Shown here: piece after piece, positions 46,207 to 59,139 of the stretch
Numbering within the stretch: the first letter of the stretch is position 1
How the letters are laid out: every line of letters begins with the position of its first letter
Origin: Ulva prolifera
Lineage: Eukaryota > Chlorophyta > Ulvophyceae > Ulvales > Ulvaceae
Direction of reading: 5' to 3'
Length of the DNA stretch: 64,000 nt
Assembly (NCBI GenBank): GCA_023078555.1
Contig: CM041196.1
Coordinates: 1,550,001 to 1,614,000 of the forward strand
Translations under genes and position numbers: made by a program
The notes under the pieces: generated by a model
The model's input: only the letters and a program-made list of their open reading frames with translations
What the model was told of the DNA's origin: nothing
Databases searched by the model: none

Positions 46207-46833
46207 AAATGCCCGACGTCTTGCAGCTACAGAGGCGGAGCTCACGCACCGTCAAGTCTCGATTTGAGCAGCGCAGCGCGGGTCAGGACTGACTCAGGAG
46301 GAGCCCTCTGTAGCTTTGGCCTGAGAGTGAGCAGTGGCGCCGCTGCGGTTTGGTTGAACGCACAGATACGCAAACTGATCCGATGGAACACGCAGGAGAG
46401 GAGCTTTAGCGTACAGGACCAAACAGCAAGTTCGAATTGCGGCAAGCAGCCTGGAAGAAGCTTATATACCGGCTGCGTGCAGTGCAAATATATAGGGTTC
46501 AGGAGGGTGCAGGGGCAATTAAATGACTGTGACAGTCGTCAAGTGTGCACACGTGTGGCGAGGTGCGTGTTGCATGCATATGCACATGCCGGTGGATCAT
46601 GATGACCGGGCCATTGAAGCGATCAACCGATTTGTGGCGGTAAGGCTGATGCGACTCCTCGCGCTTCAGCGACCGGGCTGGACCGTACGTTTAATCGCGG
46701 TTCACACCGACGCAGACGACCATCGGCGCTTTTCAGCATTATTTGCCTCATATGACGTGTGGTTGTTGTGTACTTCTTGCTGCCCACCTGTAGATGGCCG
46801 CAAATAGCCGTTGGCGCACATAGTCAAGGAATT

Positions 46834-46888
46834 TTGCAAAAGAGTGAACGGGAGAAGACAGATACGACAAAAACAATCTCATCCGAAT
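46834..46888 (-). mobile_element. LINE 3'-end fragment
   Basis: Starts TTGCAAAAGAGTGAACGGGAG in + orientation and ends AATCTCATCCGAATTC, with internal differences (GACAGATACGACAAAAA), so a diverged 5'-truncated copy. Confidence 0.8.
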
Positions 46889-48209
46889 TCGAATTGATTA
46901 ATCAATACGAATAAAGGGATAAGCCTGCAGGAAATTTTCGCCGATTTGGATTTGCATGTGTACATGTCTGGCCGGTCTGGTATACCAGATCTGTCGACCG
47001 GGCACGTACCCGGTTCACAGTGTGCGTCACAGTGTGCAGGCAGCAAGTGCTCGCATATGGTGCCCTCGTAGCAGAAATCTTAGACTTCAAATCTTACAGA
47101 AGGTTGGTACACTGCAGGCAAGCGCCCTGGCAGCCAGCGCTCCACAGGGCCTACTTGCCTAGGCGGGAAACCTGCGCATCCAGCTGGATGTCATAGAATC
47201 TGATCCATCATACTTCAAGTTGCCTTAGAAGAACAGGATCCAGAAGGCTGCAGGTGCTAGTATCGGCGCGGCAGCGCGTTTCGAATTCCAGCGGCACATC
47301 CCCTTGCGTTTTCAAATTTCTGACAAAAGCGTCGTTTCAGCGGGAGCTCCGGTGGATTCTGGAGCACTGCAGTGACAGCGCCGATACATGATTTCGTTCC
47401 GGCTCATAGAGATACTTTTGGCTGCAGGACTCTATATGTCTAACCTGCACACATGCTTGCGAATGCTTGGCAGTGCAGGTGTTTGGCAGCCACGAGCTCG
47501 GAGCCACAGCCTTGCCAGATCTGGACCAGGGGATGTACATATGTGACGCATCTGTAGTACTGATATGTGTCTGAAAGCAGTATCTCGAGAGATACAATGC
47601 TTTGCTCTTGAAAACCTTTTTGGGACAACATCATGCTGTGTCATGCATGCCACAGTGGCCAGCACTGCCAACTCTCCTGCAAAGGCTGTGCCCGCCTGCA
47701 CCCGGTCACTCTGCTGTAACAATCCTGCAAAGGCTGCGTGAGCCCACCTCGGAGGTCCTGGTGATTGTCGAGAGTGCAGCTTGCCGCAGCATGCCACAGC
47801 ATGCCGCAGCGCCACATCACGGCTTCGTGCGATGTCACGATAGAGTTACCAAGGAGCAGTCCATCCTCAGACAAGTTTCGGACAAGGCTCCCCTACGAAT
47901 TGTGAAACAGAAAACCGTTGACGTTATAGCTAGTGCCAGCCATAGGTATACAGCAGCTGCTAGCATGTGTGTGACGCTGTTGCAGTACTTTAAACAGACA
48001 CTGCCCGGCAGCCACGTAGCACCGCACAAGCAGCGGGCAGCTCAAGAAAACGGTCCTGAACTAAGCATACCACACCCAAGCTACAGCCCACGGCGTGGCT
48101 CATCAAAAAGTTCATGGGTCTGCCTAGGCCTTTGTCAGCTCAATTTGAAGTGGGCAGCCCTGTTCTACTGCCTCCAACGTTTACACCAGGCACCACGTGT
48201 CCTACACAA

Positions 48210-48241
48210 CACTCATGATCAATGGCCATTGATCATGAGTG
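48210..48241. repeat. 32-bp perfect palindrome
   Basis: Sixteen bases CACTCATGATCAATGG are followed at once by their exact reverse complement, without spacer. It could extrude as a cruciform or be a binding site for a dimeric protein; there is no gene next to it to suggest which. Confidence 0.9.
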
Positions 48242-48500
48242 CCAAGAACACCCCGGCGTCTGCTTGGCAACCTTGGTCTGTGCAGCATCATCGGTGTCCG
48301 ATTGGACACTGGCTCAGGGCGAGCGTGCAGTCCCTCCTGCACCACCGCCATTGTAGCATGGCGCTCATGTACCTCGCTCAGACAGTACACTTACTGAGGC
48401 ATACTATAGCCGCACACTCTCTGCCATTTCGAGGTCGGTGGCGCAGATGTTGAGGTGCACGTGGATCATGCCATGTGTTCTCCACAAATAAAAAGAATAG

Positions 48501-51442
48501 CCGCACCGTGGTGACCACGTGTAATTGGCAGAGCGCGAGGTTATTTGCATTGTTTATCAATTCCCTCCCCACGTCGCTAACTGTAAAGCCGGCGTCACGG
48601 AATGGGTGCTGGAAAAACACTGCAAATGTCAAGGTGCGGCTGACACAGCTGCAGCGTGCGCCGATGCCAACTCTCGCAGATTCAAAGCTAGCACTGCTGT
48701 CCTCTTGCGCTCCATGCGCATACAGCCACGAGGCCCAGCCCAGCTTTCGCGGAACGAGCTCCCGCGATGGCTGCCTACACGCACCGCTGCATGTGGCCAC
48801 ATGCCATGGCGTTGGCATGGCGCACGGGATCCGCGGCGGTTGTATCGGACAGTCCAGCTAGGGTGTTCACTCCGGGGACCGGTTGCAGCTCGAGGAAACC
48901 CTGCTGCGTCCGCGATCGCGGCGATTGCGCTTGTGGCTGCAGGGGTGTCACGAACGTTGTGCGGCCACTAGCACTAGCAGCTGAGGCGCAGCGGTCGCAA
49001 TCCTGTGACAATAGAACTGATGCATATGCATGTGTGGTCTGTATGTCAGTCATTGGGGTGGGCCCAAGAGCTGCAATGTTGTCCGGTATATGTCGCGAGT
49101 CAGAGGCGAAATTAAAATCGAGTATTCTATGGCCATGGCAGGGGTGCTGTCAACTAGATACCGGTATGTGGGCACATGTGCCCCATGTTCGTACAACCAT
49201 GGTATGGACAGTGATGCGGTCAGCATCATAGACACGCATGCACGCGATGCAACCAATCATGGTGCATTGGCTCAAAAGGACTGGCTGAATCATGCATGAT
49301 GCAGCCTTGTGAGCGCACTGCGTATTGCGATGGTAGGGAGAAGGACATGTGTCACCAGGACAAAGTGAGTGAGGCTTGTGGCACCGCGGGCAAGCGTTGA
49401 ACAACCAGGGGAACCGCACACCCACGCAACCAGCATGACATACCAACACATGTCAACCCATGCAACCGCACATGTCAGCACCCACCCTGGCTGCAGCGCT
49501 AGCCATACACGCACAGGCCCCCATACCCCACACCCACAATCACCCTTGCACGTCCCTCCCCCACTCGCACCCTATCCCACAGCCCGGCCCCAGAGCCCTG
49601 AAAGCACACGCGTGCGCAGCCTAGGCTGCAGAGCAAACCGCACAGAGACACCAGCATTAATCCCGGGGAGGCCCCAGCCTCGCCCAGAAAAAACCCTCCC
49701 CGCCCATCACCAACACACCACCTCACGCACCCGTACGAACACCCTGACCCGCTATCCCCAGCCCGGCTCGCCCAAACCCCCCGGACGCGCTCCTACGGCG
49801 GGCTACATGCAAACGCATCGCAAGGGCGGCGCCAAAGCTAGCACGGCACGCCGAGTGCAAGACCGCCCATTTGAGGCTAAAGGCAATCCGGTACCGGTGC
49901 CGCAACTGTCACAAAGCGGACGAGGGCGCGCGTGCGAGCGGCGACAACCGCCCACAGGGAGATGTGCAGCACGTATCCAACAGTCTGAGAGTCACCTCGA
50001 CGGCTTGTGATTGAGCCGCATGTGAGGCATGCCCAGTAAGATGTGTGGCTGCGGTGGGGACCCAGTGTGCCAGAATCTGACTTCCTGGAGGGACTTGTAG
50101 CTGCTTCGACTGTGCAGCTGATCACGAACCCGAATCTACTAGTAGTGCCCAGATTAAGTAAGATGCATGCACTGGTGCAGGCAGAGTTGCATTCCTACGA
50201 GTTTCTTTCGATAAAATACGTTTAGTACGCTAACTAAGTACATACCGTCCAAAGTTGCATCCGCGTATCCGTTTTCGCAAAGGTGACAAAATACGTCACT
50301 TCCACTGTGCTTATGGCTCCAACGTCGCATCACGGGGTGTTGTGCCGCACCATGGAGGGCCCCCCAGACTAGTGGCACACCACACAGGTGAGGCCTATCT
50401 CATAAAGGTTCCTCGTTGTACATACCATTATGATACAATATTGCAATATGAAGTTCTCCACATAATTCTTCCTCGACATATTAGATTGTCAATGCCAGTG
50501 CAAGTATCAAGGCCCGATGGGTATCTGACCCACCATCAGTTGGCACACCCAAATCCATGGCGCACTTCAAAGGTGAGCTGCTTGTAGACCACAAGCGACC
50601 AAGTGTCCGTATGTACAAGGGATGTGCGTACCCCAAGTCATTTTAGCGGCGTATCAATCGATGCGTAAGCCAGATCTGACTTCTGGACGTCGTACACCAT
50701 TAACACGAAAAACCCCACCACAGATTGGCGCACCTAAAACAGTGGCACACCCCCATGGTGTGCCATAGAACCGGGCCTCCTCCCACTTTGACTGTTCTCG
50801 AACCTGTTCAGCAGAAGTGGCCATACACATGCACTCTACTGTCAAGTAGCATCCCACAGGGACCCCAAAGAGTCAGAAACGATCAAAGCGCCGCGAGCTG
50901 CTCACCACCGCACCTTGGGTTGGCACACCCATTATCGTGGCACACCCCAGTGCACCAGTCCGGCGTTTTGCCTGTGGGGCTGAGCATGTGGAATATGTTG
51001 TCACATTTACAGACAGCATCCCACTGAGCAGTTGCTCAACCTAGTGCATACAGAGATTCACATCACTAGATACAACTTTCAAAAACATTCCGCAAAGACT
51101 TTGTCACTCGATCGGCCACCTGTGTACGTTCACATTACACTACAGCACACAGCACAGTTGTAGCCATGAACAAGGCAAAATGTTTACCTATGTACATGTG
51201 CATGCAACTGCGACTGCAGTCGCCCGACGTCGTGTTTACATATGTAAATGTCCTCAAGGGCCTCCGTATTGCCGGAGGACGAGGCTCTTGCAAGCCCAGT
51301 GACATCCAGTAGCCTGAGGGCCCCTCCAGATCTGCCGACCTTAGATATGACTGCTCCATGCTGCGCGCGAGACGTTTGATCACGGCCCCCGCAGGCAATG
51401 GAGCCGGGGTGTGCCCATCACAGTGGTCGGAACAGGTCGGCC
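48501..51442. other. Intergenic, no gene recognised
   Basis: Low-complexity C/A-rich DNA at 49370-49770 yields long Pro/Thr-rich frames that I regard as non-coding. No domain, splice-consistent exon or RNA gene is evident. Confidence 0.4.
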
Positions 51443-52738
51443 TCAGGACTCGTCCCGGTCTCGGCGAGAGCGGCCGCGGCCTGACGCAGGTCGCGAGGGG
51501 GGCGGGGAACGGGGCGGTGATGGACCTGGGGAGCGGGAGCGTGAAGGGCTGGGTGACGGAGACGGTGACGGGGACGGTGAGCGGGATGGGGACGGAGCTG
51601 GCCGAGGAGACGGTGAAGCGGACGGCCGAGAGGAAGGTGAAGGGGACGGCCGAGAGGAAGGTGATGGCGATGGCGTGTCTTCAATTGGGCAACTTTGAAG
51701 ACAAACCACCTCCACCGGGTCGCAATCATCGCACGGCTTTGCACGCAAGACAAGACAGCAGCCTGACGATGCATCACCGCCCGCAGAGCAGTCGTCGCTG
51801 CGCACTGTCTCCACATCGGAGCAACGCACGTTGTCGGCACATTCTCCAGCACTGCCGTCTAGATCACAGACAATCAATTCGTCTGCAGACTCGCACGAAG
51901 CGGCGAAGGTTTCTGGGTCCTCCACCGCCAGCTCTTCATTGACCATGTCAGCGACAGCAGCACAGGTCGCATCTTCCTCTGAGGCGTCGGGAGACGGGGG
52001 GGAGCTGTCGTCACCGAGGCATGACTGCAGGCAGCCCACGGGCTCAGGGTCGCATGTAGGGCAGAGCTTCGCAAAGAACGTGGTGCAGCAGCCGGAGTCG
52101 TCGGCGGCAGAGGTGCAGGAATCTCCAAGGGTTGTCTCGACGTCGTCACAGAGAGAGCTGCGACCGCAGGTGCCGGCACGGCCGGCTGTGTTGCAGATGA
52201 CCTGCTCATCCGCAGAGGAGCACGATGGAGCAAAGACGTCAGGGTCTTCCATCGCTGCGGCATCGAGCACCTCATCTGCAACTGCCGCACAGACAGCCGC
52301 CGACACACCACTAGCGCTGGGCTGAGCTTCAGGCGGAGTTTCTGAGCCGTCAATAACACAGAACTGGATGCAGGCGACAGGTTCAGGGTCGCATGTGGGG
52401 CACAGCTTGCCGCTGAACGCAGTGCAGCAGCCGGAGTCATCGGCCGTGGAGGTGCAGTCGTTGAGAGTCGTGTCGACACCATCGCACGCGGCGCTGCTGC
52501 CGCAGGTGCCGCGAGTGCTGATGGTGTCGCAGAAGACCCCCGCGTTTGCGGACGAGCACGACGTTGTGAAGCTGTTGGGCTCGTCCTCCGCTAAGGCCTC
52601 GAGCAGATCGGCACCAAAGGTCCGGCAGGCGCCCGCGGTCACGGCATCGGCTTGAGCCGTGTGCACCAGAACGGTGCAAGCAAGCAGCAGGGCTGGCGCC
52701 CAGGCACACGTGCGCTGGCTGCATGCTCTGAGCAACAT
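51443..52738 (-). CDS. Secreted 12-cysteine protein, three modules, Ser-Pro-Arg tail (431 aa)
   Basis: ATG 52738 opens a signal peptide (WAPALLLACTVLVHTAQA). Modules at about 38-127, 150-240 and 259-350 are complete and each is closest to the module in the same position of the gene at 39792-40997, so the two genes were duplicated as units. The ~80-residue tail is built of SPSPSS and RPSPSPS-type repeats, encoded by a 6-bp based minisatellite (51500-51670), and ends RRDRDES. No hydrophobic C-terminus, so probably secreted. The tail resembles Ser/Arg or hydroxyproline-type repeats, but its role is unknown. Upstream DNA contains the conserved AAAGCACAGCAATGTTGAG motif. Intact, with no stop or frameshift. 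Confidence 0.8.
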   Translation of the reverse strand: MLLRACSQRTCAWAPALLLACTVLVHTAQADAVTAGACRTFGADLLEALAEDEPNSFTTSCSSANAGVFCDTISTRGTCGSSAACDGVDTTLNDCTSTADDSGCCTAFSGKLCPTCDPEPVACIQFCVIDGSETPPEAQPSASGVSAAVCAAVADEVLDAAAMEDPDVFAPSCSSADEQVICNTAGRAGTCGRSSLCDDVETTLGDSCTSAADDSGCCTTFFAKLCPTCDPEPVGCLQSCLGDDSSPPSPDASEEDATCAAVADMVNEELAVEDPETFAASCESADELIVCDLDGSAGECADNVRCSDVETVRSDDCSAGGDASSGCCLVLRAKPCDDCDPVEVVCLQSCPIEDTPSPSPSSRPSPSPSSRPSASPSPRPAPSPSRSPSPSPSPSPSPSRSRSPGPSPPRSPPPSRPASGRGRSRRDRDES

Positions 52739-53858
52739 TTTGCTCGTCGTCGTGGTCCAGTCACTGCAGATGGAACCGGCGATTGGCTTCGCAGGCAGGC
52801 CCTCACGGAAGGAGCCTGTAAAGCACAGCAATGTTGAGGGTAGTGTCCGAATGCCTCAAAGGACTGAGTTGTGCGTGTGTGGTACATTTTTGGGTGAAGA
52901 GCTCTGGGCTGAGCGTAAGCTGGTAACGACAACTTTGGATTGGGATTGGCCTATCCCAAGCCATCGGAATGACGCTCAGATTGGATTCGGTGATTGCGGA
53001 GCTGGCTGGCTCGAATCCAGCCAGTTTACATGCTTCGATTGCATAGTGTTGCAGGGGATCGGGTGTCGATGTTGCCAGACTGGGAGCCCGAGAATTAATT
53101 ATTTATTTATTTAGAATTGTGTAATTATTAAGAATATCGTGTGGGCCTTAGGCTGCGCCCTGAGATAATGACAAATTCGGAGAGTCAGGCCTAGGTAAGA
53201 CAACAGGAGCTTACAGCATGACACAAACAAGTATCACTCATGCACGCCACCACGGAACAGTGTTCCACATAGCTCACCACTCATGGAGACATGATCAAGC
53301 ACAACTGTGCACGCCACTGGCACCTACGCACCTACGCGCGGCAGCACAGGCACATGCAATTGCAGGCCCACATCCGCACACATGCAAATCAAACTTTGTT
53401 CACTTGCAACATACTTTTCACGAGGCATGGTAATTCCCAGCCACACCTGCATGCACCGACCGCGGCTCAGCACCCACTACGAGCTTGACCCAATGCCCAT
53501 GGGCCACCAGGTGCCATACGGTCCGGGCAGCCAAACCCGATCAGACGTGCAACACAGAAAACACAATCCCCCGGCCTCCGCACAAATGCCGGGGGGCCAG
53601 CAACCGCAGCCCACCCACACCGCCTTGCAAGCTCAAGGGACTGTGCTGTGGGGTGAGGTCAAGTGTCAGGCTAGAGCAGCTGTGGCTGTGCCAGCTGGTA
53701 CTGGCAGCTAGCTTTTAAAGCTTTCCCTCTGAGAGCAACCTATGTACTCTACCGCGACCACACAGAGGATTGAGCTTGTGTACACTGCAACATCACGAAA
53801 GTATGCACCACAAAGCCACAACTCGAAACAGCAGCAAAACGCTTCCAGTACATACATG

Positions 53859-53927
53859 TGCGTGTTGCTGTTGATTTTCATGAAATTCAGTTTTTATGTT
53901 TGTCTTCATCCGTTCACTCTTTTGTGA
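53859..53927 (+). mobile_element. LINE 3'-end fragment
   Basis: Reads GTGCGTGTTGCTGTTGATTT and ends CCGTTCACTCTTTTGTGA, a diverged LINE terminus in + orientation. In segment copy 1 the flanking bases are contiguous (CAGCAGCAAATGCGTCCATCAT at 34070), so this marks an insertion specific to copy 3. Confidence 0.8.
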
Positions 53928-54134
53928 GATTGCGTCCATCATATACATGTGGTACCTGTCACACACGTACACGTTGGAGGTAGCTTCACGGTGAGACATT
54001 CGTGTGTCGCGACACATATCGTGTTTCTCACACCCGATTACTCTTCCGTACGCATGCATGTGCGTGTGCTTACACTTACTCGAGGTGCACCGGCGGCGGC
54101 GGTATGCAATTGACCAGCCACCATAAACCAGATG

Positions 54135-54196
54135 TTACAAAAGAGTGGACGGGAGAAAACAAACACCGAAACCGAATCTCATCCGAATCAACATCA
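54135..54196 (-). mobile_element. LINE 3'-end fragment
   Basis: Complement of the LINE terminus (TTACAAAAGAGTGGACGGGAG onward to ATCTCATCCGAATCAACATC). Flanked by a partial direct repeat ATAAAC, possibly the remains of a target-site duplication. Confidence 0.85.
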
Positions 54197-54718
54197 ACAT
54201 AAACTTTAGATAGAGTGCAGGGGCTCACACGACCTCCCACCGCGTGGACTGGCCCCGGGACCGCGTCGGCAAAGAGCGCATCGAAGCTCCGACGTCAGAG
54301 CTTCGACGCACCCTCTCGGTCCGTGGCGGGCGAGCCAGTGTCTGTCGATGTCCAGATGGACCCGATTCCTTGCCTAACTGCAGTGTGCACGGCAGACCCG
54401 GAAATACCTCTAGGATACACCGGCATGTTCTTGGTCAAACTCAGTGTGGCGATGCTATTTCGGGCTCGTCCTTGCAAATGCAGCCGCTGACATACAAACA
54501 CGGCAACAGAATCTCGCCCGAATCAACAGGCACATGCAGTCACGGCCCCAATACAGCAGCGCGCGCACGAATGCCTCGCTCCGGCAGCGTATGCGTCGAT
54601 ACAAATTCAGATGAATACACACTCGTCCGTAACACATTTCAGATGGACAATCACAGAAGAGAACAGAGCTGCAGGCGACGCCTGCTGCACACGCGTGGCA
54701 GTGTGTACTTACAAAAGA

Positions 54719-54775
54719 TTGAACGGGAGACAAACACCAAAACCGAATCTCATCCGAAGCAACAGCAACACATAC
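54719..54775 (-). mobile_element. LINE 3'-end fragment
   Basis: Starts TTACAAAAGATTGAACGGGAG in + orientation and continues through AACCGAATCTCATCCG, with a 3-base deletion relative to the full element. Confidence 0.85.
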
Positions 54776-54983
54776 AGTGACGTATACGGTGCGACAAGGC
54801 CCCGGCGACCCCCCGCTCCGAGTGGAGACGACGCTCACGCACCGGCAAGCCTCGATGGGAGCAGCGCAGCGCGGACGAGGAGGAGCCCTCTGAAGCTTCA
54901 GCCTGAGACCGACGGGAAGTGGCGCCGCTGCGGTTTGCAATCGGGTTTGCAATCAGCGGAATCAACAGACCCGCAAACGTGCC

Positions 54984-55006
54984 TTCTCCCGTTCACTCTT
55001 TTGTAA
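54984..55006 (+). mobile_element. Very short LINE 3' end (23 bp)
   Basis: Only TTCTCCCGTTCACTCTTTTG plus TAA of the LINE terminus is present, in + orientation, interrupting DNA that is continuous in segment copy 2 (around 46355). The shortest recognisable insertion of the family here. Confidence 0.7.
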
Positions 55007-56001
55007 TACAGATCCGCAAACCGTTCCGATCGAACACGAAGGGGAGAGCTTCAGCTTGCAATTGCAAGCATCAAGTGGAGAAAGCGAGTAGAGCCTGTAC
55101 AGACTTACCTCAGGCGTGCAGCACGATTATATTGCGTGCAGGAGGCTGCAGGGGCAACTGGACAAGACGTGACTGTGAAAGACAGCCAGCGCGTGTCGAG
55201 GTGTACGTACGTGGCACATGCATCTGCATGATTTCCCGGACCAGCCAACGTTAACGGATCAACCGATTCGTGGCGGCACGCCGCGGCTGCTTCTCCTCGT
55301 GCGTTATCGACCGGACATGACCGTATGTCTGACCGCGATTCTCACCGAACCGGAGGACCGGCGCTCATCAGCATCACATGCATGACGCCCCCAGGTGCTC
55401 ACCGCGATGTATGACCGTACACTTCCGAGACATCCTGCCACGTGACGCCATATAGAGCTGTCAATGTCAGCCTGTTATCCCGTAGGCGGCCACGAACGGC
55501 CAAACGGCTTCTGTTACCCAGGAGATATGCCTGCAGAATTCGACGATTTGAAAGTCACATGCGTCTCGCTAGTCTGCTCACAGCTGGTCAGAGATCTTCC
55601 AGAGGACTCTTTTGTAAACAGAGGATAGGTACAGGCCCATTTTCCAGCACCAATTTGCAACACCAGGAGCTCCTCTGTAAGTTCCTCTGGTCCACAAAGA
55701 TGTTTTGGCTGCATCGCTGTGCACAACAGGCACACGTGCACTGCCTGCAGGTTTTTGGCAGCAGAGCACATGCTACGGTACCGGGCACCTGGAGCCACAA
55801 TTTCGCCAGACATGTGCATATGCCACATGCATATGCGGCTGCAGCAGTCTGGCTACATGCCTGGAATTCCACTCAAGTCGGTTCGAGAGATATGCGGTAC
55901 TCCACCTTCGTCTGACCACCACCACCATGGACAACAGCACGCAGCAGTCATGCGTGCCGCCGGCACTGCCAAACTCAGGCGTGCCTTCAAGTTGCAACGG
56001 C

Positions 56002-56081
56002 TTTGTGAGTCCGCGCGCTATGCATAGCGGACTCACAAAAACTGCAATTGAGCACCCCATAGCTATGGGGTGCTGAATTGC
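56002..56081. repeat. Two adjacent palindromes (38 bp each)
   Basis: 56002-56039 (TTTGTGAGTCCGC... to GCGGACTCACAAA) pairs with a 2-base asymmetry around GCTATGCATAGC. 56044-56081 (GCAATTGAGCACCCCATAG...) pairs with one mismatch around AGCT. They are separated by 4 bases, making a double-hairpin structure. No target-site duplication or gene is associated. Confidence 0.85.
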
Positions 56082-56929
56082 ATGCCCACATCCACACATG
56101 CGAACACGCGGGTTCCCACTCACACCCGCATGCTCCCACTGGGGTGACACTTTACACCGCAGCACCGCCACCGCAGACCCTAATGCACGTAGCGCTCCGC
56201 TGGACAGAAACATGGTGCACTATTTAATCACACCGCTCCCCCCGCCGGTAGCCGCCGTGCATATACTATATCCATGTTTAGCAAACGCCGGGCCCCCCCA
56301 GGCCCCAGGCCCCAGCAGCCCGCCCTCAACTCCAGCACCCAAACCCTGTCACCCCCAGCGGCCTCATGACGGGGGCCGCTCCTGAGTGGCACGCAAGACA
56401 CACATGCTCCCGCTGTGCAGCTCACCCACCGGCTATCCACTGGTTTTCCGATCCACGTGCACTACCAGTGCCGCGACGCATCGATATCGGCAAAATGCCA
56501 CGGGCAGGACGTCCGGGCGATGGCCGCATCGATATCAGTCATCCGCACTAGTAGCACTGCCAACTTCAGAGAGCCACACACCCGATCAGGGACCGCTTTG
56601 CGTACGGGATGACTTCGTTGGCATGTACAGGGACTGTGGGGACGGCTTGGGCGCCGGGCCGGGCCGGTGCGCACCACATCGTCCCTGGTGCGATGCAGCG
56701 CGGGCCGGCGGGGCTGCGCGGCGGTGTGCCAGGCTGGCTGGGTGTGCTGTGGATCTGGGTGGGGTTGGGGTTTGGGGCCCGGGCGGCCCCCGGCAACCGG
56801 GCGGCAAGGATGGGCTGCCGTGGGCAGCAGTGTCTTGGGCGCGGCCCGGTCGTACTGCGACAGGCGTTGAGGTGTTGGATGCTGTGTGGTTGCGTGTGGG
56901 CCGCTGGGTTTGTGTGTGCGTGTGTGGGT

Positions 56930-57070
56930 GTGTGGGTGTGTGCTTGGCGGTCTGCGGATCTGTGTCGTTTGCTTAGAGTGTAATGGGTTTTCTGAGCGTG
57001 ATGGGTGTTGCGCACATGGGTTTCTGAGTGTGAGCTTGGTCTGCTTGCTTCTTTCGCGGTGCTGCCTGCC
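56930..57070 (+). repeat. Dispersed G/T-rich repeat, copy of 14115-14285
   Basis: Aligns with the - strand of 14115-14285 (see that entry). It lies in a G/T-rich stretch just before the long (CA)n tract. Confidence 0.6.
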
Positions 57071-57422
57071 TTGCCACTCGGTGTGTATGGCTTCACGGCC
57101 TCGGCTGCGTGTGCTCTCGGGGCTCTGGAGCCAGTTGGGGGGGCGTGCAGGTGTGCTTGTCGGTGTGTGGTGTGGAGGCTTGGGTGTGTTACAAAGGGAA
57201 AAGCCGGAGGGGCCGGTAGCACCGCCAGGACCAAGAGGGAGAGCACGGATAACCCAATGCGCACGCAACAGGAGAGCAACAGCCAACGTCAAGGCATCAC
57301 AAGCACCCACACACTCCCACACTCCCACCCACTCCCACACGCACCCCTACACGCACCCACCTCCAAACGAACCCAGACATTAACACCCGACCCTCGCACC
57401 CGCACGCGGCCCAGACCCCACC

Positions 57423-59139
<1,717 letters not shown>

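Larger units (their letters stand above)
46207..48500. repeat. Segmental duplication, copy 2, continued beyond the LINE
   Basis: 46220-46800 aligns with 54810-55300 (shared TCACGCACCG-CAAG, GAGCAGCGCAGCGCGG, AGTGGCGCCGCTGCGGTTTG and GATCAACCGATT-GTGGCGG), and 47400-47560 aligns with about 55700-55830. The LINE cluster at 41741-46206 therefore interrupts one duplicated segment that is continuous in the copy at 52.9-56 kb. No gene recognised. Confidence 0.7.
52900..56000. repeat. Segmental duplication, copy 3 flank
   Basis: Corresponds in order to 33307-34560 (copy 1) and to 41160-41740 plus 46220-47600 (copy 2). An A+T-rich insert (AATTATTTATTTATTTAG) at 53095-53115 is specific to this copy. 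Four LINE fragments lie within it and are absent at the matching places in copy 1. No gene recognised; possible small frames are not conserved between copies. Confidence 0.65.
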
